NCBI GenBank assembly: GCA_038212215.1
Contig: JBBQUT010000045.1
Location: forward strand, 1-27,538
Source of the DNA: JALZAI01 sp038212215
Lineage (GTDB): Bacteria; Actinomycetota; Actinomycetes; Mycobacteriales; Jatrophihabitantaceae
Reading direction: 5' to 3'
DNA length: 27,538 nucleotides
The notes beneath the pieces are model-generated. The model was not told the origin of the DNA and did no database searches. It worked only from the letters and a program-made list of their open reading frames with translations. Numbering within the stretch: position 1 is the stretch's first letter; every line of letters starts with the position of its first letter. Below, one piece after another: positions 13,128 through 20,938 of this stretch. The position numbers were made by a program, and so were the translations under genes.

Positions 13128-14695
13128 TGCCGGACGCGCGCTCGTTCCTTGCCGTCACTCGCCGCCACATCACTCGCCGCCACATCACTCGGTGCGACAC
13201 CACTCGGTGCGACACCACTCGGTGCGACATCACTCGCTACCTCGTCACTCGCCGCCACGTCGCTCGCCGCCACATTGCTGGCGGCGCCCGCGCGACGATT
13301 GCCGTTCGTGGCGCTCAGGCGCTTGCCACCGTTCGCGCTTTCCGGTCGATAGGTCGAGTAGTAATAGCCGTACTGGTAGTCGTACTTGCTCATCCCCCGG
13401 GTGATCATATTCAGGATTACTCCGACCGGTCGGCGTCCCACCTTGTCCAGCGCCGCGATGGAGCGGACGGCTTGATCACGGGAGGTCTTGGCTGCGCGGT
13501 GGACGAGCAACGTGGCGTCGGCGATGGTGGCGATCTCGGCGCCGTCGGTCACCGGAAGCAGGGGCGGCGTGTCGATGATCGTGTAGTCGACCTTCGTCGC
13601 GATCTCGGCGATGACCTGCTTCGAGTGCCGGCTGAGCAGCAGTTCACTCGGGTTCGGCGGGATGGGTCCAGACGTGAGCACGGACAGGTTGCGACCGGCA
13701 TTCTGCAGAACGGTCTCGACGGGCGCTTTGCCGATCACGACGGTGGTGAAGCCGACGTCGCCGACCAGGCCCAGCGCCTTGGCGATCGACGGGCGACGCA
13801 GATCGGCCTCGATCAGGCATACGCGCGAGCCGGCCTCGGCGAGAGCCGCAGCTAGATTGATCGCGCTGGTCGTCTTGCCCTCGCCGGAGATGGCACTGGT
13901 GACCGCGATGATGCGCGGCGGGTGGTCGACGTCGACGAACTGGAGATTGGTGCGCAGCTGACGAAAGGCTTCCGAGCGCGCGCCGTGCAGGTCGCTGCGG
14001 AACGCGATCGGCGTGCTCGACGTGCGCTTGTCGAAGGGCACGTAGGCGAGTACAGGTAAGCCGAGTTCCTCGAAGTCCTCCGGTCCTTTCATCGTGTTGT
14101 CCAGCACCTCGCGCAAGACCGCCACGCCGATGCCGACGAGCAGGCCCAGGATCAGGCCGAGGCCGAGGTTGAGCACCTTGTTCGGGGTGACCGGCGCCGA
14201 CGGCACGGCGGCGGGATGGATGGTTGTCAGCTCGACGAGCGGCTTACCGCTCGCCTGGTTGTTATCAGTCCGCTCGACGTAGTAGTTGAACCGATCTGCT
14301 ACCTGGTTGGCGAGCCGCGCCGCCTGCGCCGGGTCGTGGTCGGTGACGTGCAGGTTGATCAGGACCGTGTTCAGCGGGGCGTCGGCGCTGATCTTGGCGG
14401 CCAATTGCTGATCGGACAGGTGCAGGCCCAGCGCCTTGATGACAGCCCGCGTGACGCCCGGGCTGGTCGCGATGCTCACGTAGGACTGCACGCGCGCCTG
14501 GGTGAAGGTGTTTCCCTGGGCGGCGTCCGCGGTCGTGTCCGATGACGTCGATGCGACGAACACCTGGGTGCTGGCCTGGTAGACCTTCGTGGTCGCCAGG
14601 GTCAGCCCGACACCGAGGGCGATTCCGACGAGCACAAAAGCCAGGATGAGCGCCCAGCCCCTGCGCAATACGCGCAGGTAATCACGCAGGTCCAC
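13118..14695 (-). CDS. Wzz-Wzc-type polysaccharide co-polymerase / bacterial tyrosine kinase
   Basis: A 525-residue fusion of a chain-length (Wzz) domain and a BY-kinase. It has TM1 at about 14-36, an extracytoplasmic loop, then the segment PSAPVTPNKVLN before TM2 (174-195). The kinase has Walker A SGEGKTT (270-276, Lys274), Walker A' VCLIEADLRRP (293-302) and Walker B YTIIDTPP (371-378). The tyrosine cluster YDYQYGYYYSTY (438-449, seven Tyr) is the autophosphorylation site. Such proteins control polysaccharide polymerisation and export. Unusually, 76 residues follow the cluster, including eight pentapeptides of the form VA(A/P)S(D/G) at 475-514 and a basic end. The start is GTG 14695 after GAAAGG. 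It faces the phosphatase gene tail to tail. Confidence 0.94.
   Translation of the reverse strand: MDLRDYLRVLRRGWALILAFVLVGIALGVGLTLATTKVYQASTQVFVASTSSDTTADAAQGNTFTQARVQSYVSIATSPGVTRAVIKALGLHLSDQQLAAKISADAPLNTVLINLHVTDHDPAQAARLANQVADRFNYYVERTDNNQASGKPLVELTTIHPAAVPSAPVTPNKVLNLGLGLILGLLVGIGVAVLREVLDNTMKGPEDFEELGLPVLAYVPFDKRTSSTPIAFRSDLHGARSEAFRQLRTNLQFVDVDHPPRIIAVTSAISGEGKTTSAINLAAALAEAGSRVCLIEADLRRPSIAKALGLVGDVGFTTVVIGKAPVETVLQNAGRNLSVLTSGPIPPNPSELLLSRHSKQVIAEIATKVDYTIIDTPPLLPVTDGAEIATIADATLLVHRAAKTSRDQAVRSIAALDKVGRRPVGVILNMITRGMSKYDYQYGYYYSTYRPESANGGKRLSATNGNRRAGAASNVAASDVAASDEVASDVAPSGVAPSGVAPSDVAASDVAASDGKERARVRHQQ
13156..13275 (-). repeat. 15-bp tandem repeat, eight units, in the kinase C-terminus
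   Basis: Eight 15-bp units begin at 13156. Units 1 and 2 are CACTCGCCGCCACAT, units 3 and 4 are CACTCGGTGCGACAC, unit 5 differs from them by one base, and units 6-8 are diverged. They encode the pentapeptides VAASD, VAPSG and EVASD. The length keeps the frame, so copy number can change without breaking the protein. Confidence 0.95.
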
Positions 14696-14962
14696 GATGT
14701 CGCCTTTCTCACGGCATGCCTACGCTACCCGGCCAAGCGGGCGAGGTGGGGACAAATCCCACCGGCGAGGTACGCTAGAACCTTACCTAATTGCCGGGAT
14801 CATCCCTTTCGTCACCGCGTCAGCCGTCCAAGTGGAGCTGCCACGAACGGCATGGCAGGATTCGCGCCAGGATCCACTGACTAATCCGCTGAACGAACAG
14901 CTGGAGGATTTGCTACTCGGCCGAGGACGGGCGAGGAGTTCAATGACCGACCGACATACCGA

Positions 14963-16510
14963 ATGGACCGTCGCAACCCCGTGACCGACGTGATCAAACC
15001 AGCCACCCAGCCGATGCCGCCAGGGCTCGGGCGTCGCGACGACGTGCCCCTCTCGAAGGTGCCTGCGCCGCCACCCTCGCCGGACGGTACGCGGGGCGCC
15101 ACAGCGGTGCTGGCACCGCTGTGGTCCGTCCGATACCGCATCGCCCTGGTGACGATCGACCTGTGCTGCATCATCGTCGCGGTCGTGGTCGGCTTTGAGT
15201 TGCGCTTCGGTTTGGCCGGGCCGCAGAGCGCCAGCTACCTCGCCGTGGGTGCCGTCATCGCACTCGGTTGGATGGTCGCCCTGCAGGCCTCCGGCGGCTA
15301 TGAGATCCGCCACCTCGCGACCGGACCCGAGGAAGCCAAACGCGTGCTGCGCGCGAGCGCAATCACCGTGAGTGTGCTCGCCATCGTCTGCTACGCGACC
15401 AAGACCGAACTCGCGCGGGGGTACGTGGTCGGCGTGATCCCGACCGGGGTCGTAATGCTGCTGCTCGGGCGCACGATCGTGCGGGCGATCGTCCAGTCGC
15501 ACCGACAGCGGGGGCAGTGGTCGCACCGCATTGTCGCGGTCGGAACCGCCGAGGCCGTCGGTCACCTGCTCGAGGTCACCGAGCGCGCGAAGACCGCCGG
15601 GCTCAAGATCGTCGGCGTATGTGTCGAGGACGCGCCACGCGACAGCGAGATCGCTCCCGGCGTGCGCGTACTGGGCGGCGTGCGGGATGCCGCAGCGACC
15701 GCCGAAAGGGTCGGCGCGGACGTCGTTGCCGTGGCGAGCAACGGCCTGGGGCCGGTCGCGGTGCGTGAACTGGGTTGGCAGCTCGAAGGCTCCGGACGCG
15801 GACTGGTGATGGCTCCGGCCCTCACCGAGATCGCCGGCCCGCGAGTGCATGTCAGCCCGGTGGAAGGGCTGCCGCTGTTCTGGCTCGACCAGCCACAACT
15901 GGGCCGGTTGCCGCGCGTCATCAAGCGCAGCCTCGATCTTGTCGGCGCATCGGTATTGCTGTTGTTCGCGCTCCCGGTGCTGATCGCTACCGCGATCGCG
16001 ATCAAGCTGACCAGCCGCGGTCCGGTGTTCTTCCGCCAGCAGCGCCTCGGCACCAACGGGCACGAGTTCCGGATTCTGAAATTCCGCTCGATGTTCGCCG
16101 ACGCGGAGCAGCGCCGCGACCTTTTCCTGGAGCACAACGAGCAGGACGGCGGTGGGGTGCTCTTCAAGATCCGCCGTGACCCGCGCATCACACCGGTCGG
16201 ACGATGGATCCGGCGACTGTCGATCGACGAACTGCCGCAACTGGTTCACGTCCTGTCGGGGAAGATGTCGCTCGTCGGCCCGCGACCGCTCGCGTCGATC
16301 GACTCGGTGTATTCCGGTGCGGCGCGCCGACGACTGCTCGTTCGTCCCGGTTTGACGGGCCTGTGGCAGGTCAGCGGTCGCTCCGAGCTCAGTTGGGACG
16401 ACGCCGTCCGGCTCGATCTGTACTACGTCGAAAACTGGAGCCTCGGGCTCGATATCAGCATTCTGATGCGCACTATCCTTGCAGTTGTCGGGAGTAAAGG
16501 TGCGTACTAG
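14963..16510 (+). CDS. polyprenyl glycosylphosphotransferase (initiating enzyme of exopolysaccharide synthesis)
   Basis: A 515-residue membrane enzyme of the WbaP/CpsE kind that transfers a sugar-1-phosphate to undecaprenyl phosphate. Four N-terminal membrane segments (about 59-79, 91-108, 131-147, 153-170) are followed by a nucleotide-fold-like central region (SHRIVAVGTAEAVGHLLEV). The catalytic bacterial sugar-transferase domain begins with KRSLDLVGASVLLLFALP and has FRQQRLGTNGHEFRILKFRS, FKIRRDPRITPVGRWIRR, LSIDELPQLVHVL, MSLVGPRPL and VRPGLTGLWQVSGRSEL. The sugar cannot be read from the sequence. ATG 14963 lacks a clear Shine-Dalgarno; GTG 14981 is a possible alternative. It is divergent from the kinase gene, with a 267-bp gap that must contain both promoters. 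Confidence 0.95.
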   Translation: MDRRNPVTDVIKPATQPMPPGLGRRDDVPLSKVPAPPPSPDGTRGATAVLAPLWSVRYRIALVTIDLCCIIVAVVVGFELRFGLAGPQSASYLAVGAVIALGWMVALQASGGYEIRHLATGPEEAKRVLRASAITVSVLAIVCYATKTELARGYVVGVIPTGVVMLLLGRTIVRAIVQSHRQRGQWSHRIVAVGTAEAVGHLLEVTERAKTAGLKIVGVCVEDAPRDSEIAPGVRVLGGVRDAAATAERVGADVVAVASNGLGPVAVRELGWQLEGSGRGLVMAPALTEIAGPRVHVSPVEGLPLFWLDQPQLGRLPRVIKRSLDLVGASVLLLFALPVLIATAIAIKLTSRGPVFFRQQRLGTNGHEFRILKFRSMFADAEQRRDLFLEHNEQDGGGVLFKIRRDPRITPVGRWIRRLSIDELPQLVHVLSGKMSLVGPRPLASIDSVYSGAARRRLLVRPGLTGLWQVSGRSELSWDDAVRLDLYYVENWSLGLDISILMRTILAVVGSKGAY

Positions 16511-16683
16511 GGCAGATCGGGCCAACGCCAGGACCGTCTCGACCGTGTTAACTTCTCGCGTCGAATTCGGTTCGGACTTCTCATCTAGGACATTGTGGGC
16601 TACGGTCGACCTTGACCAGGCCGATCACCGACATGGATTTAACATCTCCGGTGGATCCGGCTCACGACTGGGAGGGCCCCCGA

Positions 16684-17232
16684 ATGTCCGCACCTAGCCG
16701 GCTTCTCGCCGTTGCTATCGCAGTATTCGTTACCGTGCTCGCTGCACTTTCGCTCAGCGGGTCCGCGTCCGCGGCGCCGGGCGATTACGGCGGCGGCGCG
16801 ACCAGCCCGGTCGTCACCACGCAGACGCCTACCGTGGGCAGTCAACTCGGCGTCAGCGGGCAGGCCTGTGCGCCGAACGAAACGCTCACCCTCTCCCTCG
16901 GTCAGGCCACCCTCGGCACGACAGTCACTGACGCGAGCGGTGCGTACAGCACCACCGTGACCTTGCCCAGCGGTGTGACCGGCCCGCAGGTCATCACCGT
17001 CAAGGGCAGCCAGGGCTGCTTCGGCACCGAAGCGCTCGTCATCTCTGCGGCCAGCGGGGGCGGCAATGGCGGCGGGAACGGCAGCGGCAGCGGCAGCGGT
17101 AGCGGAGGCGGAGGCGGAAGTCTCGCCTCGACCGGTGTTGCCGTAGCAGGCATCGGTGCGGTCGGCGTGGTGCTGCTGGTCGGCGGTGGCCTGATGCTGC
17201 TCGCCGGACGGCGCCGCAAGACCTTCAGTTAA
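16684..17232 (+). CDS. secreted LAXTG-anchored cell-surface protein
   Basis: A 182-residue exported protein. It has a signal peptide (RLLAVAIAVFVTVLAALSL, cleavage likely after SASA at about 29) and a small beta-rich domain (VGSQLGVSGQACAPNETL to GPQVITVKGSQGCFGTE) with two cysteines that could form a disulfide. A Gly/Ser-only linker precedes the sorting signal: LASTG at 147-151, a hydrophobic helix, and RRRKTFS. LAXTG is the motif used by class E sortases of high-GC actinobacteria, so covalent attachment to the wall is expected; no sortase gene is in the window. The ATG at 16684 has GGGAGG eight bases upstream, and the longer in-frame reading from 16612 does not. Its neighbours are exopolysaccharide genes. 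Confidence 0.88.
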   Translation: MSAPSRLLAVAIAVFVTVLAALSLSGSASAAPGDYGGGATSPVVTTQTPTVGSQLGVSGQACAPNETLTLSLGQATLGTTVTDASGAYSTTVTLPSGVTGPQVITVKGSQGCFGTEALVISAASGGGNGGGNGSGSGSGSGGGGGSLASTGVAVAGIGAVGVVLLVGGGLMLLAGRRRKTFS

Positions 17233-17243
17233 ATCCAGCGCAC

Positions 17244-19058
17244 TTGCGAAATAGGGCGATCGCCGGCGAGCGGTCGCCCTATCTTCGTCCCCGCCGCCGC
17301 AGAATTCGCAACCGGTTGCTGGTCGGGACCGGGATCGGCACGCTCCTGCTGCTGGCCGCGGTAACCTGGCTACTCGTCAGCGGACTCAAGGCGCGCACTC
17401 AGTTGGAAGCAGTCCGGGCCCAGGTGCGCCAGTTACGCGCCGAGATCGCCGCCGGCGATCTGTCCAGCGCACGCCGAACCGCGGCACAGTTGCACACCCA
17501 TGCCGAGCGGGCACACGCACTCACTACTGGTCCGGTGTGGAGTACCGCCGCCGCGCTGCCCTACTTCGGCGATCCCGCTCAGACGGTCCGCGCTATCACG
17601 TCCGGTGTTGACAAGGTCGCTAACTCCGCGTTGCCGCAACTCATCGACGCAAGTCGGCAGTTGGAACCCGGCACCGTGCGTCGTCGCGACGGCAGCCTCG
17701 CATTGGGCCCGATCGAGAAGGCGGCACCGGACCTGGAACGGGCGACCCGCACATTGCGTGCCGCACGCCGCCAGATCGAGAACTCGCCGTCCTCGACCTG
17801 GCTGGGCACCGTGGACACCGCGCGCAGCGATCTCGCCGGCCAGTTGCACTCGCTCGCCTCGACACTTCTGTCGGCTGACGTCGCGGCCCGCACCCTGCCC
17901 ACTCTGTTCGGCGGGCACGGCCCGAAGTCCTATTTCGTCAGCTTCCAGAATGAGGCGGAGCTTCGAGGCCTCGGCGGGCTGCCCGGGGCGTTCGCCATCC
18001 TGAAGGCCGATCGCGGCAAGCTCAGCTTCACCCGTTTCGAAAGTGACAGCGCGATCATGCACGTCGACAGCGGTCTCAACTTCGACGCCGGTTTCCAGCG
18101 GCTCTACTCCCGGCGCGGGTCCGACAGGGTCTTCGATCCCACCCGGTTGTACGTCAACAGTGACGACAGCCCGCATTTCCCGTACGCCGCGCAGATCTGG
18201 TTGGCGCAGTGGGAGCGCAAGACCGGACAGCGGTTGGACGGGGCGATCACCCTTGATCCGACCGCGGTCAGCTACCTGCTCGGCGTTGCCGGCCCCACCA
18301 GGCTCGCGGACGGAACGCTCGTCACAGCCGGCAACGTCGTCGCCCTCACACAACAGGCTGCGTATGACCGTTTTGCGCGGGACAACAGCGCACGCAAGGT
18401 GTACCTGCTCGACATCGCCCGCGCGGTCAGCAGCAGGCTCATCGCCGCGACGGCGAACACGAGCGCCATCGTCCGCGCCGCCGCCAAGGCGGTGGGTGAA
18501 CACCGCCTGCTGGTCTACAGCACCGACCGCGCGGTCGAGAAACAGTTGCAACGCACGGCCATCAGCGGCGTCGTCCCGAGGACCGATTCCCCGTACGTGG
18601 GTCTCGCCCTGATCAACGACATGACCGGCAAGTTGGACTACTACCTTTCAGCTACCCTCGACTGGCGGCGCACCGGCTGCGGGCCTACGCGCACGGTGAC
18701 CGTGACCATGACGCTGACCAACCATGGCCGCGCCGCACTGCCGGACTATGTGGTGGGTCGCTACGGCAAACCTGGCCATCCGAAGCACCGCGGCGATAAC
18801 CAGCAGGTCGTCGACTATTTCGCGACGACCGGAGCGCTGCTGACGTCGGTCGACATCAACGGCCGGCCCGCCGGGGCCAGCATCGCCATGTTGCAATCGC
18901 ATCCGGTCTACCGGGTGCTGTTGCCGCTGCCGCACGGCGTGCTGCAGCGGATCGTCTTGCACCTTCGCGAGCCCGCCGGGTCAGGGGGCCCGGTCGTGCG
19001 GGCGCAACCGATGATCCGCCCGCTGCGGGTCTCGCTCGACGATGCCCGCTGCGATTGA
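17244..19058 (+). CDS. DUF4012 domain-containing membrane-anchored protein
   Basis: A 604-residue protein with a very basic N-terminus (LRPRRRRIRNR), one membrane segment (about 26-46), a helical region (50-210) rich in LRAEIAAGDLSSARRTAAQ-type heptads, then the DUF4012 region with SFQNEAELRGLGGLPGAFAI, its best-conserved part. The bulk should lie outside the membrane. DUF4012 proteins are regularly found in actinobacterial exopolysaccharide clusters, but their reaction is not established to my knowledge. The start is uncertain: TTG 17244 keeps the positively charged flank expected before an N-in membrane helix but has no Shine-Dalgarno and lies in a hairpin; TTG 17316 would remove that flank. 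The gene continues the plus-strand envelope cluster. Confidence 0.85.
   Translation: MRNRAIAGERSPYLRPRRRRIRNRLLVGTGIGTLLLLAAVTWLLVSGLKARTQLEAVRAQVRQLRAEIAAGDLSSARRTAAQLHTHAERAHALTTGPVWSTAAALPYFGDPAQTVRAITSGVDKVANSALPQLIDASRQLEPGTVRRRDGSLALGPIEKAAPDLERATRTLRAARRQIENSPSSTWLGTVDTARSDLAGQLHSLASTLLSADVAARTLPTLFGGHGPKSYFVSFQNEAELRGLGGLPGAFAILKADRGKLSFTRFESDSAIMHVDSGLNFDAGFQRLYSRRGSDRVFDPTRLYVNSDDSPHFPYAAQIWLAQWERKTGQRLDGAITLDPTAVSYLLGVAGPTRLADGTLVTAGNVVALTQQAAYDRFARDNSARKVYLLDIARAVSSRLIAATANTSAIVRAAAKAVGEHRLLVYSTDRAVEKQLQRTAISGVVPRTDSPYVGLALINDMTGKLDYYLSATLDWRRTGCGPTRTVTVTMTLTNHGRAALPDYVVGRYGKPGHPKHRGDNQQVVDYFATTGALLTSVDINGRPAGASIAMLQSHPVYRVLLPLPHGVLQRIVLHLREPAGSGGPVVRAQPMIRPLRVSLDDARCD
17251..17282 (+). 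terminator. hairpin after the LAXTG gene, overlapping the start of the DUF4012 gene
   Basis: ATAGGGCGA (17251-17259) and TCGCCCTAT (17274-17282) form a perfect 9-bp stem with a 14-base loop that can pair further. It begins 19 bases after the LAXTG stop. The tail is ATCTTCG, so the T tract is poor. It lies within the first codons of the next gene if that gene starts at TTG 17244. Confidence 0.6.
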
Positions 19059-19129
19059 CTGCACGCTCCTGCGTGCGGCCCTAAAACGTCGGCAGGGCAA
19101 TACCACCCAGCTGTGGCAGACTTATCCGG

Positions 19130-20749
19130 ATGAGCCTCGTTGCCGATCGGCAGCCCGGCGAGCTTGACACGTCGGTCGTCGGCCGGCGCGCGGTGCGTGG
19201 CGAGTTCGATCGGGTCGCACCGACGATTCTCGCCGTCGCGAACGCCCTGATGTTCTTGCTCGTGGCTCCGAACGTCAACGACATCTGGGCTGCGCTCGCC
19301 CGCGAGTCGGCGGTCACCAACGGCGTAGGCCTGACCTACTGGTTCAGCTGGTTCGGGGGCGGGACGACGCCTGGCACCTACTCCGTCCTCACGCCGTCGC
19401 TGTCCGCCATCGTCGGCGCGGCCCCACTCGGGGCCATCGCGACCGTTGCCATCACGCCGCTGGTCCGCAACGCCGTGCGCGGCACAATGCACCCGGTCGC
19501 TGCCCTCTGGGTGGCGACGGTCTGCGCCGGGCTGAATTTGTGGAGTGGGCGGGTCCCGTTCGCCGTCGGCACCGCGCTCAGCCTGCTTGCGGTGATCGCT
19601 GTGCGGCGCGACCGGCGGGCGTGGGCCGCGCTCGCCGCCGTCCTGGCCGCACTCGCCTCACCGGTGTCGGCGGTGTTTCTCGGCATAGGTCTGGCGGGCG
19701 TCATTCTGCAACGTCCGCAATACCGCAGTATCTGCCTGTTCACCGGTGTCGCGATCGGAGTCGCGCTAGTCACCGTCAGCGCCGTGTTCGGTCAACCCGG
19801 ACCCCAGCCCTTCGGCCTCGTGACGTTGGCGCAGTTGGCGGTCACCGGACTGCTGCTCCTCGTGGCGGTGCCGGCGGATTGGCTGCGCGCGAGCATGTGG
19901 ATCACGCTCCTCGCCGCAGTGGTGGTCTTCCTGATCCCGAACGGGATGGGCGACAACCTAGCGCGGCTGCTCTGGTTCTCGCTGCCCGCGGCGATCGTCG
20001 CGACCTCGGGTCGGCGGGTGCGCACAGCGCTGCTCGCCGTTGCGCTGGCGGTCGGGTTCGCCGGACGGCAGAGCGTCAACGATGTGTTGAATAGCAGGCA
20101 GGAGACGGCGTCGGTGGCCTACTACCAAAGCCTGCTCGACCGGCTCGCACCGCTGGGGGGGCAACTGCGCAGTTATCGCTTGGAGGTCGTGGAAGACGGC
20201 ACCCACACGGCCGCGTTCGCCCTGCTCGGGCATGCCATGCTCGCTCGCGGCTGGGAGACTCAGGACGACCACACGCTGAACCAGGCGATCAACGCCCCGG
20301 GTCTGGACGCCACCACCTACAAGATCTGGCTGCAGGACAATGCGGTCGGCTTCGTAGCCATCGCGCGCAAGTACCGCACCGAAGCGCCGGAGTATGCCCT
20401 CGTGCGCCACCACCGCCCCGGTTATCTGCGCCAGCTGTGGCACGACTCGCGCTGGACGTTGTACCAGGTTCGCAATCCCAATCCGCTGGTGAACCGGCCG
20501 GTGTCCGTGCGTTCCTTCACCCAGTCCAAGCTTGTCCTGCAGGTGCCCTGTGTGTGCTCGTTCACCTTACGGGTGCACTGGTCGAAGTACCTCGGCGCGA
20601 GAACCAGTCCCGCGCGAGGTGCCGCGGCCGGGTCCGGGACGACGGCGCAACTCGGTGACGACGGTTTCGGGTGGACCACGATGACGACCCGCACGCCCGG
20701 CACGTACACCCTGTCCGGCAGCCTCACTGCCGACGGCCTGCTGCACTGA
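19130..20749 (+). CDS. polytopic membrane protein with an extracytoplasmic C-terminal domain, function unknown
   Basis: A 539-residue protein with about ten predicted membrane helices in residues 30-325 (for example ILAVANALMFLLVAPNVND, LGAIATVAITPLVRNAV, LAQLAVTGLLLLVAVPADW, MWITLLAAVVVFLIPNG). The layout recalls GT-C/mannosyltransferase-like or O-antigen-ligase-like proteins, but I see no diagnostic motif. The last 210 residues are soluble and mixed alpha/beta, with YRLEVVEDGTHTAAFALLGH, a segment YKIWLQDNAVGFVAIARKY, and a beta-rich end that contains CVCSF and FTLRVHWSKYL. A DxD-type acid pair after the first helix is lacking, so glycosyltransferase activity is only a guess. It follows the DUF4012 gene by 71 bp and is likely part of the same envelope cluster. 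Confidence 0.75.
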   Translation: MSLVADRQPGELDTSVVGRRAVRGEFDRVAPTILAVANALMFLLVAPNVNDIWAALARESAVTNGVGLTYWFSWFGGGTTPGTYSVLTPSLSAIVGAAPLGAIATVAITPLVRNAVRGTMHPVAALWVATVCAGLNLWSGRVPFAVGTALSLLAVIAVRRDRRAWAALAAVLAALASPVSAVFLGIGLAGVILQRPQYRSICLFTGVAIGVALVTVSAVFGQPGPQPFGLVTLAQLAVTGLLLLVAVPADWLRASMWITLLAAVVVFLIPNGMGDNLARLLWFSLPAAIVATSGRRVRTALLAVALAVGFAGRQSVNDVLNSRQETASVAYYQSLLDRLAPLGGQLRSYRLEVVEDGTHTAAFALLGHAMLARGWETQDDHTLNQAINAPGLDATTYKIWLQDNAVGFVAIARKYRTEAPEYALVRHHRPGYLRQLWHDSRWTLYQVRNPNPLVNRPVSVRSFTQSKLVLQVPCVCSFTLRVHWSKYLGARTSPARGAAAGSGTTAQLGDDGFGWTTMTTRTPGTYTLSGSLTADGLLH

Positions 20750-20824
20750 GCATTCGCTGCAGGGCATTGGCTGTCGCGCGCAATCTCCGAAACAACCTTT
20801 GTGACCTGACTCACCCTCCCTGAG

Positions 20825-20859
20825 GGAAGTTGAGCGGCCTCGACTCAGTTCTTTTGACA
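20825..20859 (+). promoter_or_regulatory. dnaK promoter region: HAIR-like operator inside a SigH/SigR-like promoter, plus a TTGACA box
   Basis: GTTGAGC-N7-ACTCAGT (20829-20835, 20843-20849) matches the HspR operator HAIR (CTTGAGT-N7-ACTCAAG) at five of seven bases in each arm with the correct spacing. GGAAG (20825-20829), 18 bases, then GTT (20848-20850) fits the SigR/SigH promoter GGAAT-N18-GTT apart from one base, and encloses the operator. TTGACA at 20854-20859 is a perfect -35 for a second, housekeeping promoter; CACCAT at 20877-20882 is its weak -10. The predicted hspR gene lies in the operon downstream. Confidence 0.7.
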
Positions 20860-20938
20860 GTGGCGCTCGCCGCGGGCACCATGGGTAGTGCTGTACAAAC
20901 CCGGCACTACCTACATCCGAAGAAGGAGTCACCCCACC

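Noticed and set aside
13156..13275. CRISPR-like short repeats
   Set aside because: The units are contiguous with no spacers, keep the reading frame of the kinase gene and encode pentapeptides.
14697..14984. 95-codon plus-strand frame between the kinase and glycosylphosphotransferase genes
   Set aside because: It overlaps the kinase promoter region, has no ribosome site and overlaps the start of the next gene in another frame.
14783..16525. 580-codon minus-strand open frame
   Set aside because: It is opposite the glycosylphosphotransferase, whose motifs are unambiguous; the antisense product is low-complexity Arg/Asp/His-rich.
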